DNA of 16,922 nucleotides from Acidimicrobiaceae bacterium (GCA_003164275.1 PLSY01000329.1:411-17332); one strand, 5' to 3'. Positions 5,590 to 16,545 are shown, counted from the stretch's first letter. Made by a program: numbers and translations. The notes: generated by a model from the sequence alone, not told the origin.

Positions 5590-6959
5590 GCGACCCGGTA
5601 ACCGTCGAGGTACTGACAGCCGCAGAGGCGGAGCAACGCCAGCGCCGGGCGGCGGGCTCCCTGGTCGCCGCCGGCCTTTCTCCCGGTGACCGGGTGGCGT
5701 TCTGCTTGCCGTCCTCGGCCGGCTTGTTGTGCACCGTGCTCGGCGCCCTGCGCATCGGTGTGGTCCCGGTCCTCTTGAACGCCAACCTGTTGGCCTCCGA
5801 GCGCCAGTTGCTCATCGACGATGCCCGACCCGAGCTGGTCGTCACCGACGATGCCCATCTCGAGTTCCTCGAGAGCGGCTCCCCGGTCGACTTGTCGAGA
5901 TTCCCCCTGAGCCGTCCCATGCACTACACGTCGGGCACCACCGGTCGCTCGAAGGGCGTCTGGTCGGGCCTGTGGGATGCCGACACCGCCGAGGCGGCCT
6001 TTGTGGACGAAGCCGACCTGTGGTCGTTCGGGCCGGACGATGTGCACCTCGTGTGCTCGCCCATGTACCACTCGGTCTCCGTACGGTTCGCCGGGGGCAC
6101 GCTGCTCCGGGGCGGGACGTGCGTCATCTTGTCCCGGTTCGACGCGGAAGTGGCCCGATCCGCTCTCCACGGCGAGCAGGGCCCGGTGCCCAACACGACG
6201 TTCATGGCCCCCTCGGCCATGGCCAGGCTCTTCGAGGCCACCGGCCCGGACGAGCGGTTCGACTCGTTGCGGCTGTTGGTCAACGCCGGCTCATCGTGCC
6301 CCCCGGTCCTGAAACGGCTGGCCATGGAGCGGGTAGGCCCCGATGTGCTGTGGGAGTTCTACGGATCGACCGAGGGCCAGTTCACCGTGTGCTCACCCGA
6401 GGAATGGCGGGCCCGGCCGGGCACCGTCGGCCGGGCCCGGCCGGGTCGGAGCCTCAGTGTCGACGATGACGGCACCATCTGGTGCCGTGCCCCCGGCTTC
6501 GCCCGGTTCTCCTACTGGGGGGACGAGGAGAAGACGGCCTCGGCCTGGAGGGACGGCGCCTTCTCCGTCGGGGACCTCGGTCGACTGGACGACGACGGCT
6601 ACCTCTACATCGACGGTCGTCGCAACGACCTGATCATCACCGGTGGCGTGAACGTCTACCCGGCCGAGGTCGAATCGGTGCTGGCTGAGGTGGAAGGCAT
6701 CGCCCAGGTCGCCGTGTTCGCCCTGCCCGACGAGCGCTGGGGGCAGATGGTCTGTGCCGCCCTCGTCCCGGTGACGGCCGGCACCGAGCGCACGCGGCCC
6801 CAGTTGCTGGAAAAAGTCGATGCCTTCGCACGCTTGCATCTGGCTGGCTACAAACGACCCAAGCGTTACGTGCTCCTCGACTCGCTCCCCCGCACGGCGA
6901 CGGGCAAGGTGCAGCGGACCCTCATCCCCGAGCTCTTGGAGCCGCAGCCGGGCGATTGA
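5586..6959 (+). CDS. class I AMP-forming acyl-CoA synthetase/ligase
   Basis: A member of the ANL superfamily that activates a carboxylic acid with ATP to an acyl-adenylate and passes it to CoA or another thiol. Core motifs are A3 YTSGTTGRSKG (114-124), A5 YGSTE (259-263), A7 GD at 329-330, A8 RRNDLIITGGVNVYP (345-359) and the catalytic Lys441 in PRTATGKVQR. At 457 residues it is short for the family (commonly 500 or more). The N-terminal lobe is abbreviated, going from the GDRVAF segment to A3 in about 80 residues. The substrate pocket does not identify the acid for me. ATG 5586 overlaps the MFS stop by 4 bases (ATGA), which supports this start over the long open frame further upstream. An aldehyde dehydrogenase gene follows 30 bases later, so the three may serve one catabolic or export pathway. 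Confidence 0.87.
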   Translation: MSDPVTVEVLTAAEAEQRQRRAAGSLVAAGLSPGDRVAFCLPSSAGLLCTVLGALRIGVVPVLLNANLLASERQLLIDDARPELVVTDDAHLEFLESGSPVDLSRFPLSRPMHYTSGTTGRSKGVWSGLWDADTAEAAFVDEADLWSFGPDDVHLVCSPMYHSVSVRFAGGTLLRGGTCVILSRFDAEVARSALHGEQGPVPNTTFMAPSAMARLFEATGPDERFDSLRLLVNAGSSCPPVLKRLAMERVGPDVLWEFYGSTEGQFTVCSPEEWRARPGTVGRARPGRSLSVDDDGTIWCRAPGFARFSYWGDEEKTASAWRDGAFSVGDLGRLDDDGYLYIDGRRNDLIITGGVNVYPAEVESVLAEVEGIAQVAVFALPDERWGQMVCAALVPVTAGTERTRPQLLEKVDAFARLHLAGYKRPKRYVLLDSLPRTATGKVQRTLIPELLEPQPGD

Positions 6960-6977
6960 CCGGCGCGGGCGTTGGGG

Positions 6978-6983
6978 AATACT
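6978..6983 (+). promoter_or_regulatory. -10-like element for a possible leaderless start at 6990
   Basis: AATACT, one base from TATACT, sits 6 bases before the ATG of the aldehyde dehydrogenase gene in a 30-base gap with no Shine-Dalgarno at normal spacing. It could be an internal promoter of the gene row. Confidence 0.35.
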
Positions 6984-6989
6984 GGACGG

Positions 6990-8393
6990 ATGAGTCCTGT
7001 CGACACCGGCCCGCCCATCGCCACCATCAATCCCGCCAACGGCCAACTCCTCCAGTCGTTCGAGCCCTACGACGCCGGAGCTGTGGAGCACCGGCTGGCC
7101 CTCGCCGCCGATGCCGCCACCTTGTGGGCCAGAAGCTCGTTCGAGGAGCGCTCGCGTCTCTTGGTGACCGTCGCCGAGCTGCTGGAAGGCGAGCTTCCCG
7201 ACATCGCCCATGTGATCACCACCGAGATGGGTAAGCCATTCGCCCAGGCCAAGGGCGAGGTGGCGAAGTGCGCCAGTGCCTTCCGCTGGTTCGCTGAGCA
7301 CGCCGAGGCCATGCTCAGCGATGAGGAGGTGGCCGTCGACGCCTCCTTGGGGATGATCACCTACCAGCCGATCGGGGCCGTGCTCGCCATCATGCCGTGG
7401 AACTTCCCGCTGTGGCAGGTGGTCCGTTTTGCCGCCCCGGCCATCATGGTGGGCAACGTCGGCCTGTTGAAGCACGCCCCGAGCGTCCCCCGCACGGCGT
7501 TGTTGCTGGAGGACCTGTTTCGCCGGTCCGGGGCCCCCGATGGCGTGTTCCAGACCCTGTTGGTGGGCACCGACCAGGTCCCGGGCATCATCGCCGATCC
7601 CCGGGTGGCCGCCGTGACCCTCACCGGCAGTGTCGGGGCCGGTCGGGCCGTCGCCGCCCAGGCGGGAGCGGTGGGCAAGAAGATCGTGCTCGAGCTGGGC
7701 GGCAGCGACCCGTTCATCGTCCTGCCGTCGGCCGACCTGGACAAGGCCATCTCGGTTGGCGTCGAGGCCCGGACCCAGAACGCCGGGCAGTCGTGCATCG
7801 CCGCCAAGCGATTCATCGTGCACGAGAGCGTGGCCGACCGATTCACCGAGGGGTTCGTGGCCGGCATGGACGCCTTGTCGGTTGGCGACCCGTTCGATCC
7901 GGCCACCGAGGTGGGCCCCTTGGTCAACGCCGCCGCGGTCGACACCATCGAGGCCCAGGTGGAAGACGCCAGGGCCCATGGCGCCACCATCCTGTGCGGC
8001 GGTGAGCGGGTGGTGGGACCCGAGGGAGCGGACTCTCCGGGATCGTTCTACCGCCCGACGGTGATCACCGGGATCACCCCGGAGATGCGGGTGGCGACCG
8101 AAGAGGTGTTCGGCCCCGTGGCGCTGCTCTATGTGGTGGCCGACAGCGACGAGGCCCTGGCCGTGGCCAACGGGACCGAGTTCGGGCTCGGCTCGAGCGT
8201 GTGGACCAACGACCCCGATGAGCAGCAGCGCTTCGTGGTCGAGCTGGCCGCCGGGCAGGTGTTCGTGAACGGGATGGTCATCTCCATGACCCAGCTGCCC
8301 TTCGGCGGCATCAAGAGCTCAGGCATCGGCCGCGAGCTGTCGACCATCGGCCTGCACGAGTTCTGCAACGTGAAGTCGGTGTGGATCGCCTGA
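6990..8393 (+). CDS. NAD(P)-dependent succinate-semialdehyde dehydrogenase family protein (Sad/GabD1-like)
   Basis: A 467-residue aldehyde dehydrogenase that oxidises an aldehyde, probably succinate semialdehyde to succinate. Catalytic residues are visible: Asn138 in PWNFPLWQV, Glu235 in LELGGSDPF and the nucleophile Cys269 in NAGQSCIAAKR. The segment PLWQVVRFAAPAIMVGNVG with LKHAPSVP, instead of the LKPA form of most relatives, matches the Sad/GabD1 branch, which is why I prefer a semialdehyde substrate. ATG 6990 is chosen over the TTG at 6972 because the protein then begins in the usual place before TINPANG and because of the -10-like AATACT upstream. Its TGA overlaps the desulfurase start (TGATG). 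No GABA transaminase is visible in the window, so a GABA role is unsupported. Confidence 0.87.
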   Translation: MSPVDTGPPIATINPANGQLLQSFEPYDAGAVEHRLALAADAATLWARSSFEERSRLLVTVAELLEGELPDIAHVITTEMGKPFAQAKGEVAKCASAFRWFAEHAEAMLSDEEVAVDASLGMITYQPIGAVLAIMPWNFPLWQVVRFAAPAIMVGNVGLLKHAPSVPRTALLLEDLFRRSGAPDGVFQTLLVGTDQVPGIIADPRVAAVTLTGSVGAGRAVAAQAGAVGKKIVLELGGSDPFIVLPSADLDKAISVGVEARTQNAGQSCIAAKRFIVHESVADRFTEGFVAGMDALSVGDPFDPATEVGPLVNAAAVDTIEAQVEDARAHGATILCGGERVVGPEGADSPGSFYRPTVITGITPEMRVATEEVFGPVALLYVVADSDEALAVANGTEFGLGSSVWTNDPDEQQRFVVELAAGQVFVNGMVISMTQLPFGGIKSSGIGRELSTIGLHEFCNVKSVWIA

Positions 8394-9583
8394 TGGCAGT
8401 GCCCCCTCCCGAGGCCGTGCTCCCGGGGGGTCGGGCCTACTTCGACCATGCGGCCACCACTCCGATGGGCGCGGCCGCAATCGAGGCCATGTTGCCGTAT
8501 CTGGCCGGCAGCTTCGGCAACCCCTCCGGCGGCCACGAGGAGTCGCGCCGGGCCCGGTTGGCGGTCGATGACGCCCGGGAGGCCATCGCCACGTCGTTCG
8601 GCGTCGACCTCGGCGAGGTGGTGTTCACCTCGGGGGGCACCGAGGCCGACAATCTGGCCATCGCCGGTGCCTGGCAGGCCCGGTCCCCGGTGACCGGTGG
8701 CCGTCCTGTCCTCGTGTGTTCGGCCATGGAGCACCACGCTGTGCTCTATGCCTGTCGGGCCCTCGCCCAGCGCACCGGGGCCGAGCTGCGCGAGGTGCCC
8801 TCGGGCAAGGACGGGCTCATCGACCTCGCCGCCCTGGCCGATGCCTGCACCGAGGACGTCGGCCTCGTCTCGGTCATGACCGTCAACAACGAGATCGGCA
8901 CGATCCAGCCCATGGCCGCGGTGGCCGATTTGGTCCGGGCCGCGGCACCGAGGGCCATCCTCCATACCGACGCCGTCCAGGCCGTCCCGTGGCTCGACCT
9001 CTCGTCGGTCACGCCGCTGGTCGACCTGGCATCGGTCAGTGCCCACAAGTTCGGCGGACCGAAGGGGGTGGGGGCCCTCCTCGTCACCGGGGGCATCCCC
9101 ATCGACCCGCTCCTCCACGGTGGCGGCCAGGAGCGCGAGCGCCGCAGCGGCACGCCCAATGTGGCCGGAATCGTGGCCATGGCCACCGCCCTGGCCACGA
9201 CCGACGCCGAACGTGGCCAGACGGTCGAACGGGTACGGACCCTGCGAGACCGGCTGGGCGACGGCCTGGTGTCCGCCGTGGCCGGTGCCACAGAGACGGG
9301 GGAGCGCGAGGACAAGGTGGCGGGCTCGCTCCATCTGCGGGTGGCCGGGGTCTCGGCCGAGGCCATGGTGATCCTGTTCGACCGGCTGGGCCTCGCCGTC
9401 TCGGCCGGTGCCGCCTGTTCGAGCGGGGCGGTCGAGGCGAGCCACGTGCTGGTGGCCATGGGTCTCGGACCCGACGAGGCGCAGACCGGGGTTCGCTTCT
9501 CCCTCGGCTCCACCACCACCGCAGCCGAGGTCGACCATGCCTTGGCGGTCGTCCCGCCGGCCATCGCCCAGCTGAGAGACTGA
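8393..9583 (+). CDS. cysteine desulfurase (IscS/NifS family)
   Basis: A PLP enzyme that takes sulfur from cysteine as an enzyme-bound persulfide and releases alanine. It has 396 residues. It opens with YFDHAATTPM, has GNPSGGHEESRRAR (42-55), the cofactor motif GGTEADN (81-87), His114 in the MEHHAVL block, the Schiff-base Lys219 in SAHKFGGPKG, GTPNVAG (253-259), and the sulfur-carrying Cys342 in the loop SAGAACSSG. The long Cys loop fits the class I (IscS-like) desulfurases. ATG 8393 overlaps the previous stop as TGATG. mnmA begins 4 bases after its stop, so its main partner is probably MnmA for tRNA thiolation. Iron-sulfur cluster supply is also possible. No iscU or suf gene is in the window. 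Confidence 0.92.
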   Translation: MAVPPPEAVLPGGRAYFDHAATTPMGAAAIEAMLPYLAGSFGNPSGGHEESRRARLAVDDAREAIATSFGVDLGEVVFTSGGTEADNLAIAGAWQARSPVTGGRPVLVCSAMEHHAVLYACRALAQRTGAELREVPSGKDGLIDLAALADACTEDVGLVSVMTVNNEIGTIQPMAAVADLVRAAAPRAILHTDAVQAVPWLDLSSVTPLVDLASVSAHKFGGPKGVGALLVTGGIPIDPLLHGGGQERERRSGTPNVAGIVAMATALATTDAERGQTVERVRTLRDRLGDGLVSAVAGATETGEREDKVAGSLHLRVAGVSAEAMVILFDRLGLAVSAGAACSSGAVEASHVLVAMGLGPDEAQTGVRFSLGSTTTAAEVDHALAVVPPAIAQLRD

Positions 9584-9587
9584 ACAG

Positions 9588-12885
<3,298 letters not shown>

Positions 12886-12905
12886 CCGTCCGGTCGTGGC
12901 CGCCG

Positions 12906-12931
12906 GCCGTCGGGGGTCGTGACCTGACGGC
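12906..12931 (+). terminator. possible terminator hairpin after ligA
   Basis: GCCGTC (12906-12911) pairs with GACGGC (12926-12931), with an inner GGT-CGTG-ACC possible. No proper T tract follows (tgtgtcgacggttta), so it is weak as an intrinsic terminator. Its position 20 bases after the ligA stop is suitable. Confidence 0.3.
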
Positions 12932-13000
12932 TGTGTCGACGGTTTATCCGGGTCGGTTTGGGCGGCGCTGACCCTCCACCAACTGCGACGGGGTACTGGG

Positions 13001-13006
13001 TACCCT
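13001..13006 (+). promoter_or_regulatory. -10 candidate for the PASTA kinase gene
   Basis: TACCCT fits TANNNT and lies 12 bases before the ATG, within the sequence gggtactgggtaccctg, which also contains the palindrome GGGTACCC (12998-13005). No Shine-Dalgarno precedes the ATG, so a very short leader is likely. No -35 match is clear. Confidence 0.35.
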
Positions 13007-13018
13007 GTAGCGAGAACC

Positions 13019-14965
13019 ATGCCGAGTATCACCGACTCCATCGGGCGTGTCCTCGGCGACCGCTACCGACTGGTGACAGCACTAGGTACCGGTGCGTCCG
13101 CGCACGTCTATCTGGCCGACGACGTCACCCTCCACCGTCCGGTGGCCATCAAGATCCTCCACCCCGGGCTTTCGGGCGACCGGGCCTTCTTGAAGCGCTT
13201 CCAGGCCGAGGCCCAGGCCGTGGCCGGACTCAACCACCCGAACATCCTCCAGGTCTACGACTGGGGCAGTGAGAACGACGAGCCCTACCTGGTCCTCGAG
13301 TACCTGGCGGGGGGAAGCCTCCGCCAGGTCTTCGACACCGGTGCCCTCCTCACCCCTGAGCAGGCCGTCCGTGTGGGGCTCCAGGCCGCCTCGGGACTGG
13401 AGTACGCCCACAAGCGGGGCCTCATCCACCGGGACATCAAGCCGGCCAACTTGTTGTTCGATGCCGACCAGCGGCTGCGCATCGCCGACTTCGGTCTGGC
13501 CCGCGCCCTGGCCGAGGCGGCCTGGACCGAGCCTGAGGGCGCCATGCTGGGCACCGCCCGTTACGCCTCCCCCGAGCAGGTGGAGAACTTCGTGCTGGAC
13601 GGGAAGGTCGACATCTACGCCCTGGCCCTCGTGCTCTACGAGGGGGTTACCGGCGAGGCGCCGTTCATCGGGGACACCATTGCCTCCACCCTCGGGGCAC
13701 GCATGGGCTCGCTGCTTCCCGAGCACGAGGCCCTCGGCCCGCTCTACGACGTGCTGGTGTGGGCCGCCGCCCCCGAGCCGTCGGAGCGCTACGACGCAAC
13801 CAAGCTCTTGTTCCACCTGGAGGCCCTGGCTCTCATCCTCCCGAAGCCCGAGCCGCTGCCCATCTTGGAGGCCGTGCCGTTCGACCGGCTTGAAGAGGCA
13901 GGCCGGACCATGAGCCGACAGGTCGTTCGGCCGGCCAACGGCCTCGACCGCTCCGAGTTCACCGAGCTCGGGGCCCCTGCTCTCGTGGCCCCGGGCAAGC
14001 ACGGCCCGACACCGCTCGAGCCGAAGGCCAAGAAGGTCAAAAAGCCGGGCGGCAAGCGGCCCTGGGTGCTGGCCACGGCGGCCATCGTGGTGGCCCTGGT
14101 CATTGCCGGGATCGTTGTCGGCACCCAGACCAAGCTCTTCACACCCAGCCACCCCGTCCCCGCCCTGGTGGGCAAGACCATGGCCCAGGCCGAACAGGCC
14201 GTCTCGCCCGATCACTTCACCATCCGCCAGAGCGGCCACAAGTTCTCCATCACCCTCGCCTCCGGCCTGATCGTCAGCCAGTCCCCGTCGGCCCAGAGCA
14301 AGGGTCGACAAGCCACGGCCAAACAGGGGTCGACCATCGCCGTCGAGCTGTCCGAAGGACCGCCCCCGGTGGCCATCCCCGCCCTCACGTCGTTCTCCTC
14401 GTGCAACGACGCCGTCCAGGCCCTGGTGGCCGTGCACCTGGTCGGCTCGTGCCCGGCCGCCGCGGCCCAGTACAGCTCGACCGTCCCCGCCGGCGGCATC
14501 CTCGGCACCTCGCCGACCGGCACGGCACCGTACGGGTCGGCGGTGACCATCGTCACCTCGAAGGGCCACGCCCCCTTGGCCGTGCCCACGGTGAACGGCA
14601 GCGGGTCGACCTACGCCACCGCCGCGGCAGCGCTCACCGCGGCGGGCTTCGTGCCGGCCGAGGCCCATGCCTACAGCTCGACCATCCCGACCGGCGAGGT
14701 CATCTCGACAACCCCCGACGCCTCGGCCGGCCCGGTGGCCTACGGGTCCAAGGTGGTCGTGAACGTGTCACTCGGCCCCCAACCGGTGATCATCCCGAAC
14801 GAGATCGGCCAGTCGGTCACGGCGGCCACGTCCGCCTTGGAGGCCCTCGGCCTGAAGGTCGCTGGCCCCTACGGGCCGCCCGGATCGACGACCGTGCTCT
14901 CGACCGACCCGGTGGCCGGTACGTCGGTACCGCCGGGCACGACCGTGAACCTCTACACCCTGTAG
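13019..14965 (+). CDS. PASTA-domain Ser/Thr protein kinase (PknB-like)
   Basis: A 648-residue transmembrane kinase. The kinase domain spans about 15-275, with Lys45 in VAIKIL, Glu64 of helix C, catalytic HRDIKPANLL (His137, Asp139, Asn144), DFG at 157-159 and the GTARYASPEQ activation segment (178-187), so it should be active. The glycine loop is GTGASAHV, with Ala where the third Gly is usual. A Lys-rich juxtamembrane stretch (337-347) precedes one membrane helix at about 348-369. Outside the membrane are four PASTA repeats (about 378-447, 449-515, 519-586, 588-648), which in this family bind peptidoglycan fragments or lipid II. The second has Cys462 and Cys478, which could form a disulfide. 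Such kinases regulate cell-wall growth and division. It stands apart from any visible division cluster, between ligA and the HIT-like gene. Confidence 0.92.
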   Translation: MPSITDSIGRVLGDRYRLVTALGTGASAHVYLADDVTLHRPVAIKILHPGLSGDRAFLKRFQAEAQAVAGLNHPNILQVYDWGSENDEPYLVLEYLAGGSLRQVFDTGALLTPEQAVRVGLQAASGLEYAHKRGLIHRDIKPANLLFDADQRLRIADFGLARALAEAAWTEPEGAMLGTARYASPEQVENFVLDGKVDIYALALVLYEGVTGEAPFIGDTIASTLGARMGSLLPEHEALGPLYDVLVWAAAPEPSERYDATKLLFHLEALALILPKPEPLPILEAVPFDRLEEAGRTMSRQVVRPANGLDRSEFTELGAPALVAPGKHGPTPLEPKAKKVKKPGGKRPWVLATAAIVVALVIAGIVVGTQTKLFTPSHPVPALVGKTMAQAEQAVSPDHFTIRQSGHKFSITLASGLIVSQSPSAQSKGRQATAKQGSTIAVELSEGPPPVAIPALTSFSSCNDAVQALVAVHLVGSCPAAAAQYSSTVPAGGILGTSPTGTAPYGSAVTIVTSKGHAPLAVPTVNGSGSTYATAAAALTAAGFVPAEAHAYSSTIPTGEVISTTPDASAGPVAYGSKVVVNVSLGPQPVIIPNEIGQSVTAATSALEALGLKVAGPYGPPGSTTVLSTDPVAGTSVPPGTTVNLYTL

Positions 14966-14996
14966 CGGCTCTCCCACTTCCAACTGTGAGGCAGTG

Positions 14997-15305
14997 ATGG
15001 CAAAGGACCCGAACTGCGAGCTGTGCGAGGCAGCCCGCATGACCGAGTGGTACCACGAGGACGACACCTGCTGGGTGGCCGCCTGCGAGGTATGTGACGT
15101 GCCGATGGTTGTCTGGCGGGAGCACGGCAACGAGCCCCCCGAGGAGGCCGTAGAGCACATGCTGGACCGACTGGCCGTCGCCGCCGACGCCCAACTGGGC
15201 GTTGGGGGCTGGTCCTTCGACCGGGTAATGCGGCAGATCCCCGACCACTTCCACGCCCATGCCCGAGATCCCAACTGGTACTCGCGCCGCTTCAACCGTC
15301 GATGA
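14997..15305 (+). CDS. small HIT-like protein with two CxxC pairs, function unknown
   Basis: A 102-residue cytoplasmic protein. Near the N-terminus is CELC (Cys7, Cys10), then CEVC (Cys30, Cys33), which together look like a zinc site. Near the C-terminus, PDHFHAHAR places His84, His86 and His88 in an H-x-H-x-H pattern like the histidine triad of HIT nucleotide hydrolases. Between them, VPMVVWREHG and a helix-like stretch (48-66) resemble the order of elements in a HIT fold, in a shortened form. This resemblance is my inference, and I do not assign a substrate. ATG 14997 has GAGG 5 bases upstream. It starts 31 bases after the kinase stop, and the DNA methyltransferase begins 10 bases after its own stop, so the latter two are probably co-transcribed. 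It could instead be a plain zinc-binding protein. Confidence 0.7.
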   Translation: MAKDPNCELCEAARMTEWYHEDDTCWVAACEVCDVPMVVWREHGNEPPEEAVEHMLDRLAVAADAQLGVGGWSFDRVMRQIPDHFHAHARDPNWYSRRFNRR

Positions 15306-15315
15306 GGCCTCCCGG

Positions 15316-16446
15316 GTGATCAAGTACCTGGGATCCAAGCGACGGCTGGTGCCGGCGCTCTCCGTGCTGGCCCGGGCCTCGGGGGCGACGACCGGGCTCG
15401 ACCTGTTCTGCGGCACCACCCGGGTTGCACAGTCCTGGAAGCAACTCGGCCTCGAGATGACGGCTGTCGACAGTGCCCGCTTCGCCCATGTCCTGGCCCG
15501 CTGCTACATCGCCACCGACCCCGGGGCGAGGCCGGCCCTCGTGTCCGAGGCCACCGATGCCATCGACCGTTTGAACGAGGTGGTCGGGGACCCGGGCTAC
15601 GTGACCGAAACCTTCTGTGAGGCATCGCGCTTCTTCCGGCCTGAGAACGGGGCCAGGATCGATGCCATCAGGGAGGTCATCGAGGCCGACTACCAGGGCT
15701 CCGAGCTGTGGCCCGTCCTCCTCACCAGCCTGTTGGAGGCGGCCGACCGGGTCGACTCGACCACCGGCCTGCAGATGGCCTACCTGAAGCAGTGGGCCCC
15801 CCGGGCCTTCCAGCCCCTGCGCCTACGGCTCCCCGAGCTCCTGGCCGGTCCCGGCCGGGCTCTTCGTGGCGACGCCTGCAACCTTGCCGGGGGACCGCAT
15901 GTCGGACCGGTGGGGCTCGCCTACCTCGACCCGCCGTACAACCAGCACCGATATGACTCGAACTACCACGTGTGGGAGACCATCACCGCCTGGGACGCCC
16001 CGGACCACTACGGGGTGGCCTGCAAGCGGGTGGACCTGCGTGAGCCCGACCAGCGGAGTGCCTTCAACGGCCGGCGCACCATGCCGGTCGCCCTCGCCCA
16101 GGTGCTGGCCTCGGTGGACGCCGAGGTGATGATCCTCTCCTACAACAACGAGTCGTGGCTGAGCTTCGACGAGCTGTTCGAGCTCTGTGCCGGCCGGGGC
16201 CACGTGGAGGTCCTCGGATTCGATTCAGCCCGCTACGTCGGGGCAAAGATCGGCATCCACAGCCCGGCGGGCAAGAAGGTGGGCACGGTCTCGCATCTCC
16301 GGAATACCGAATACATCCTGGTCACCGGGGATCGGAGACGGGTGGCATCGATGGTCGCCGCTGTAGCTGATGCAGGGCTCGGGGCCAGGGTCGACCGTCC
16401 GGTTCCCCTTCCCTCAGATGCGCCCTCGGCCGCCCTTCCGGTTTGA
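15316..16446 (+). CDS. D12-class N6-adenine DNA methyltransferase
   Basis: A 376-residue enzyme that should transfer a methyl group from S-adenosylmethionine to adenine in a specific DNA site. KYLGSK at 3-8 is the motif X of Dam-like enzymes, LDLFCGTTRVAQ at 28-39 is the SAM-binding motif I (with Cys and Thr-Thr where many relatives have Ala/Gly and Gly-Ser), and LDPPYNQHRY at 204-213 contains the catalytic DPPY. The order X-I-IV is that of the alpha (D12) class. A target-recognition region of about 90 residues lies between I and IV. GTG 15316 is chosen because GAGG (15304-15307) sits 8 bases upstream and motif X then begins at residue 3. An upstream ATG at 15259 would overlap the HIT-like gene. 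No restriction endonuclease, helicase or mobile element is nearby, so it is either an orphan regulator-type methylase or works with the HIT-like protein. The recognition site is unknown. Confidence 0.85.
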   Translation: MIKYLGSKRRLVPALSVLARASGATTGLDLFCGTTRVAQSWKQLGLEMTAVDSARFAHVLARCYIATDPGARPALVSEATDAIDRLNEVVGDPGYVTETFCEASRFFRPENGARIDAIREVIEADYQGSELWPVLLTSLLEAADRVDSTTGLQMAYLKQWAPRAFQPLRLRLPELLAGPGRALRGDACNLAGGPHVGPVGLAYLDPPYNQHRYDSNYHVWETITAWDAPDHYGVACKRVDLREPDQRSAFNGRRTMPVALAQVLASVDAEVMILSYNNESWLSFDELFELCAGRGHVEVLGFDSARYVGAKIGIHSPAGKKVGTVSHLRNTEYILVTGDRRRVASMVAAVADAGLGARVDRPVPLPSDAPSAALPV

Positions 16447-16449
16447 CGG

Positions 16450-16463
16450 AGGGGCAGGCCCCT
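16450..16463 (+). terminator. possible terminator hairpin after the methyltransferase gene
   Basis: AGGGG-CAGG-CCCCT forms a perfect 5-bp GC-rich hairpin 3 bases after the methyltransferase stop. Only gccaacgtgttt follows, so the T tract is poor. The remaining intergenic DNA up to 16545 shows no clear promoter. Confidence 0.3.
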
Positions 16464-16545
16464 GCCAACGTGTTTGGGAACCTGTCACGGCTGTCGCGAA
16501 CTTCGACGGCCTGGCCCGAGCAGAGAAAAGATGGGGAACGCAGAC

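Noticed and set aside
6393..7979. Long open frame (about 528 codons) on the - strand opposite the ligase and aldehyde dehydrogenase
   Set aside because: It is antisense to two genes with intact catalytic motifs, is Gly/His/Arg-rich without any recognisable motif, and results from the GC-rich codon bias that leaves shadow frames open.
12998..13005. GGGTACCC palindrome before the kinase gene, considered as an operator
   Set aside because: Eight bases of palindrome are expected by chance at this scale and it overlaps the proposed -10; no second copy or longer dyad supports an operator.
13082..14668. Open frame of 528 codons opposite the PASTA kinase
   Set aside because: Antisense shadow of a gene with complete kinase and PASTA motifs; the composition is Gly/Arg/His-rich and low in motif content.
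14465..14690. Direct repeats of tacagctcgacc within the kinase gene
   Set aside because: They encode the same YSST segment in successive PASTA repeats, so they reflect domain duplication and not a separate DNA element.
15259..15315. Upstream ATG start for the methyltransferase at 15259
   Set aside because: It would overlap the end of the HIT-like gene by 47 bases and add 19 residues before motif X. GTG 15316 has a well-spaced GAGG and puts motif X at residue 3, as in the family.
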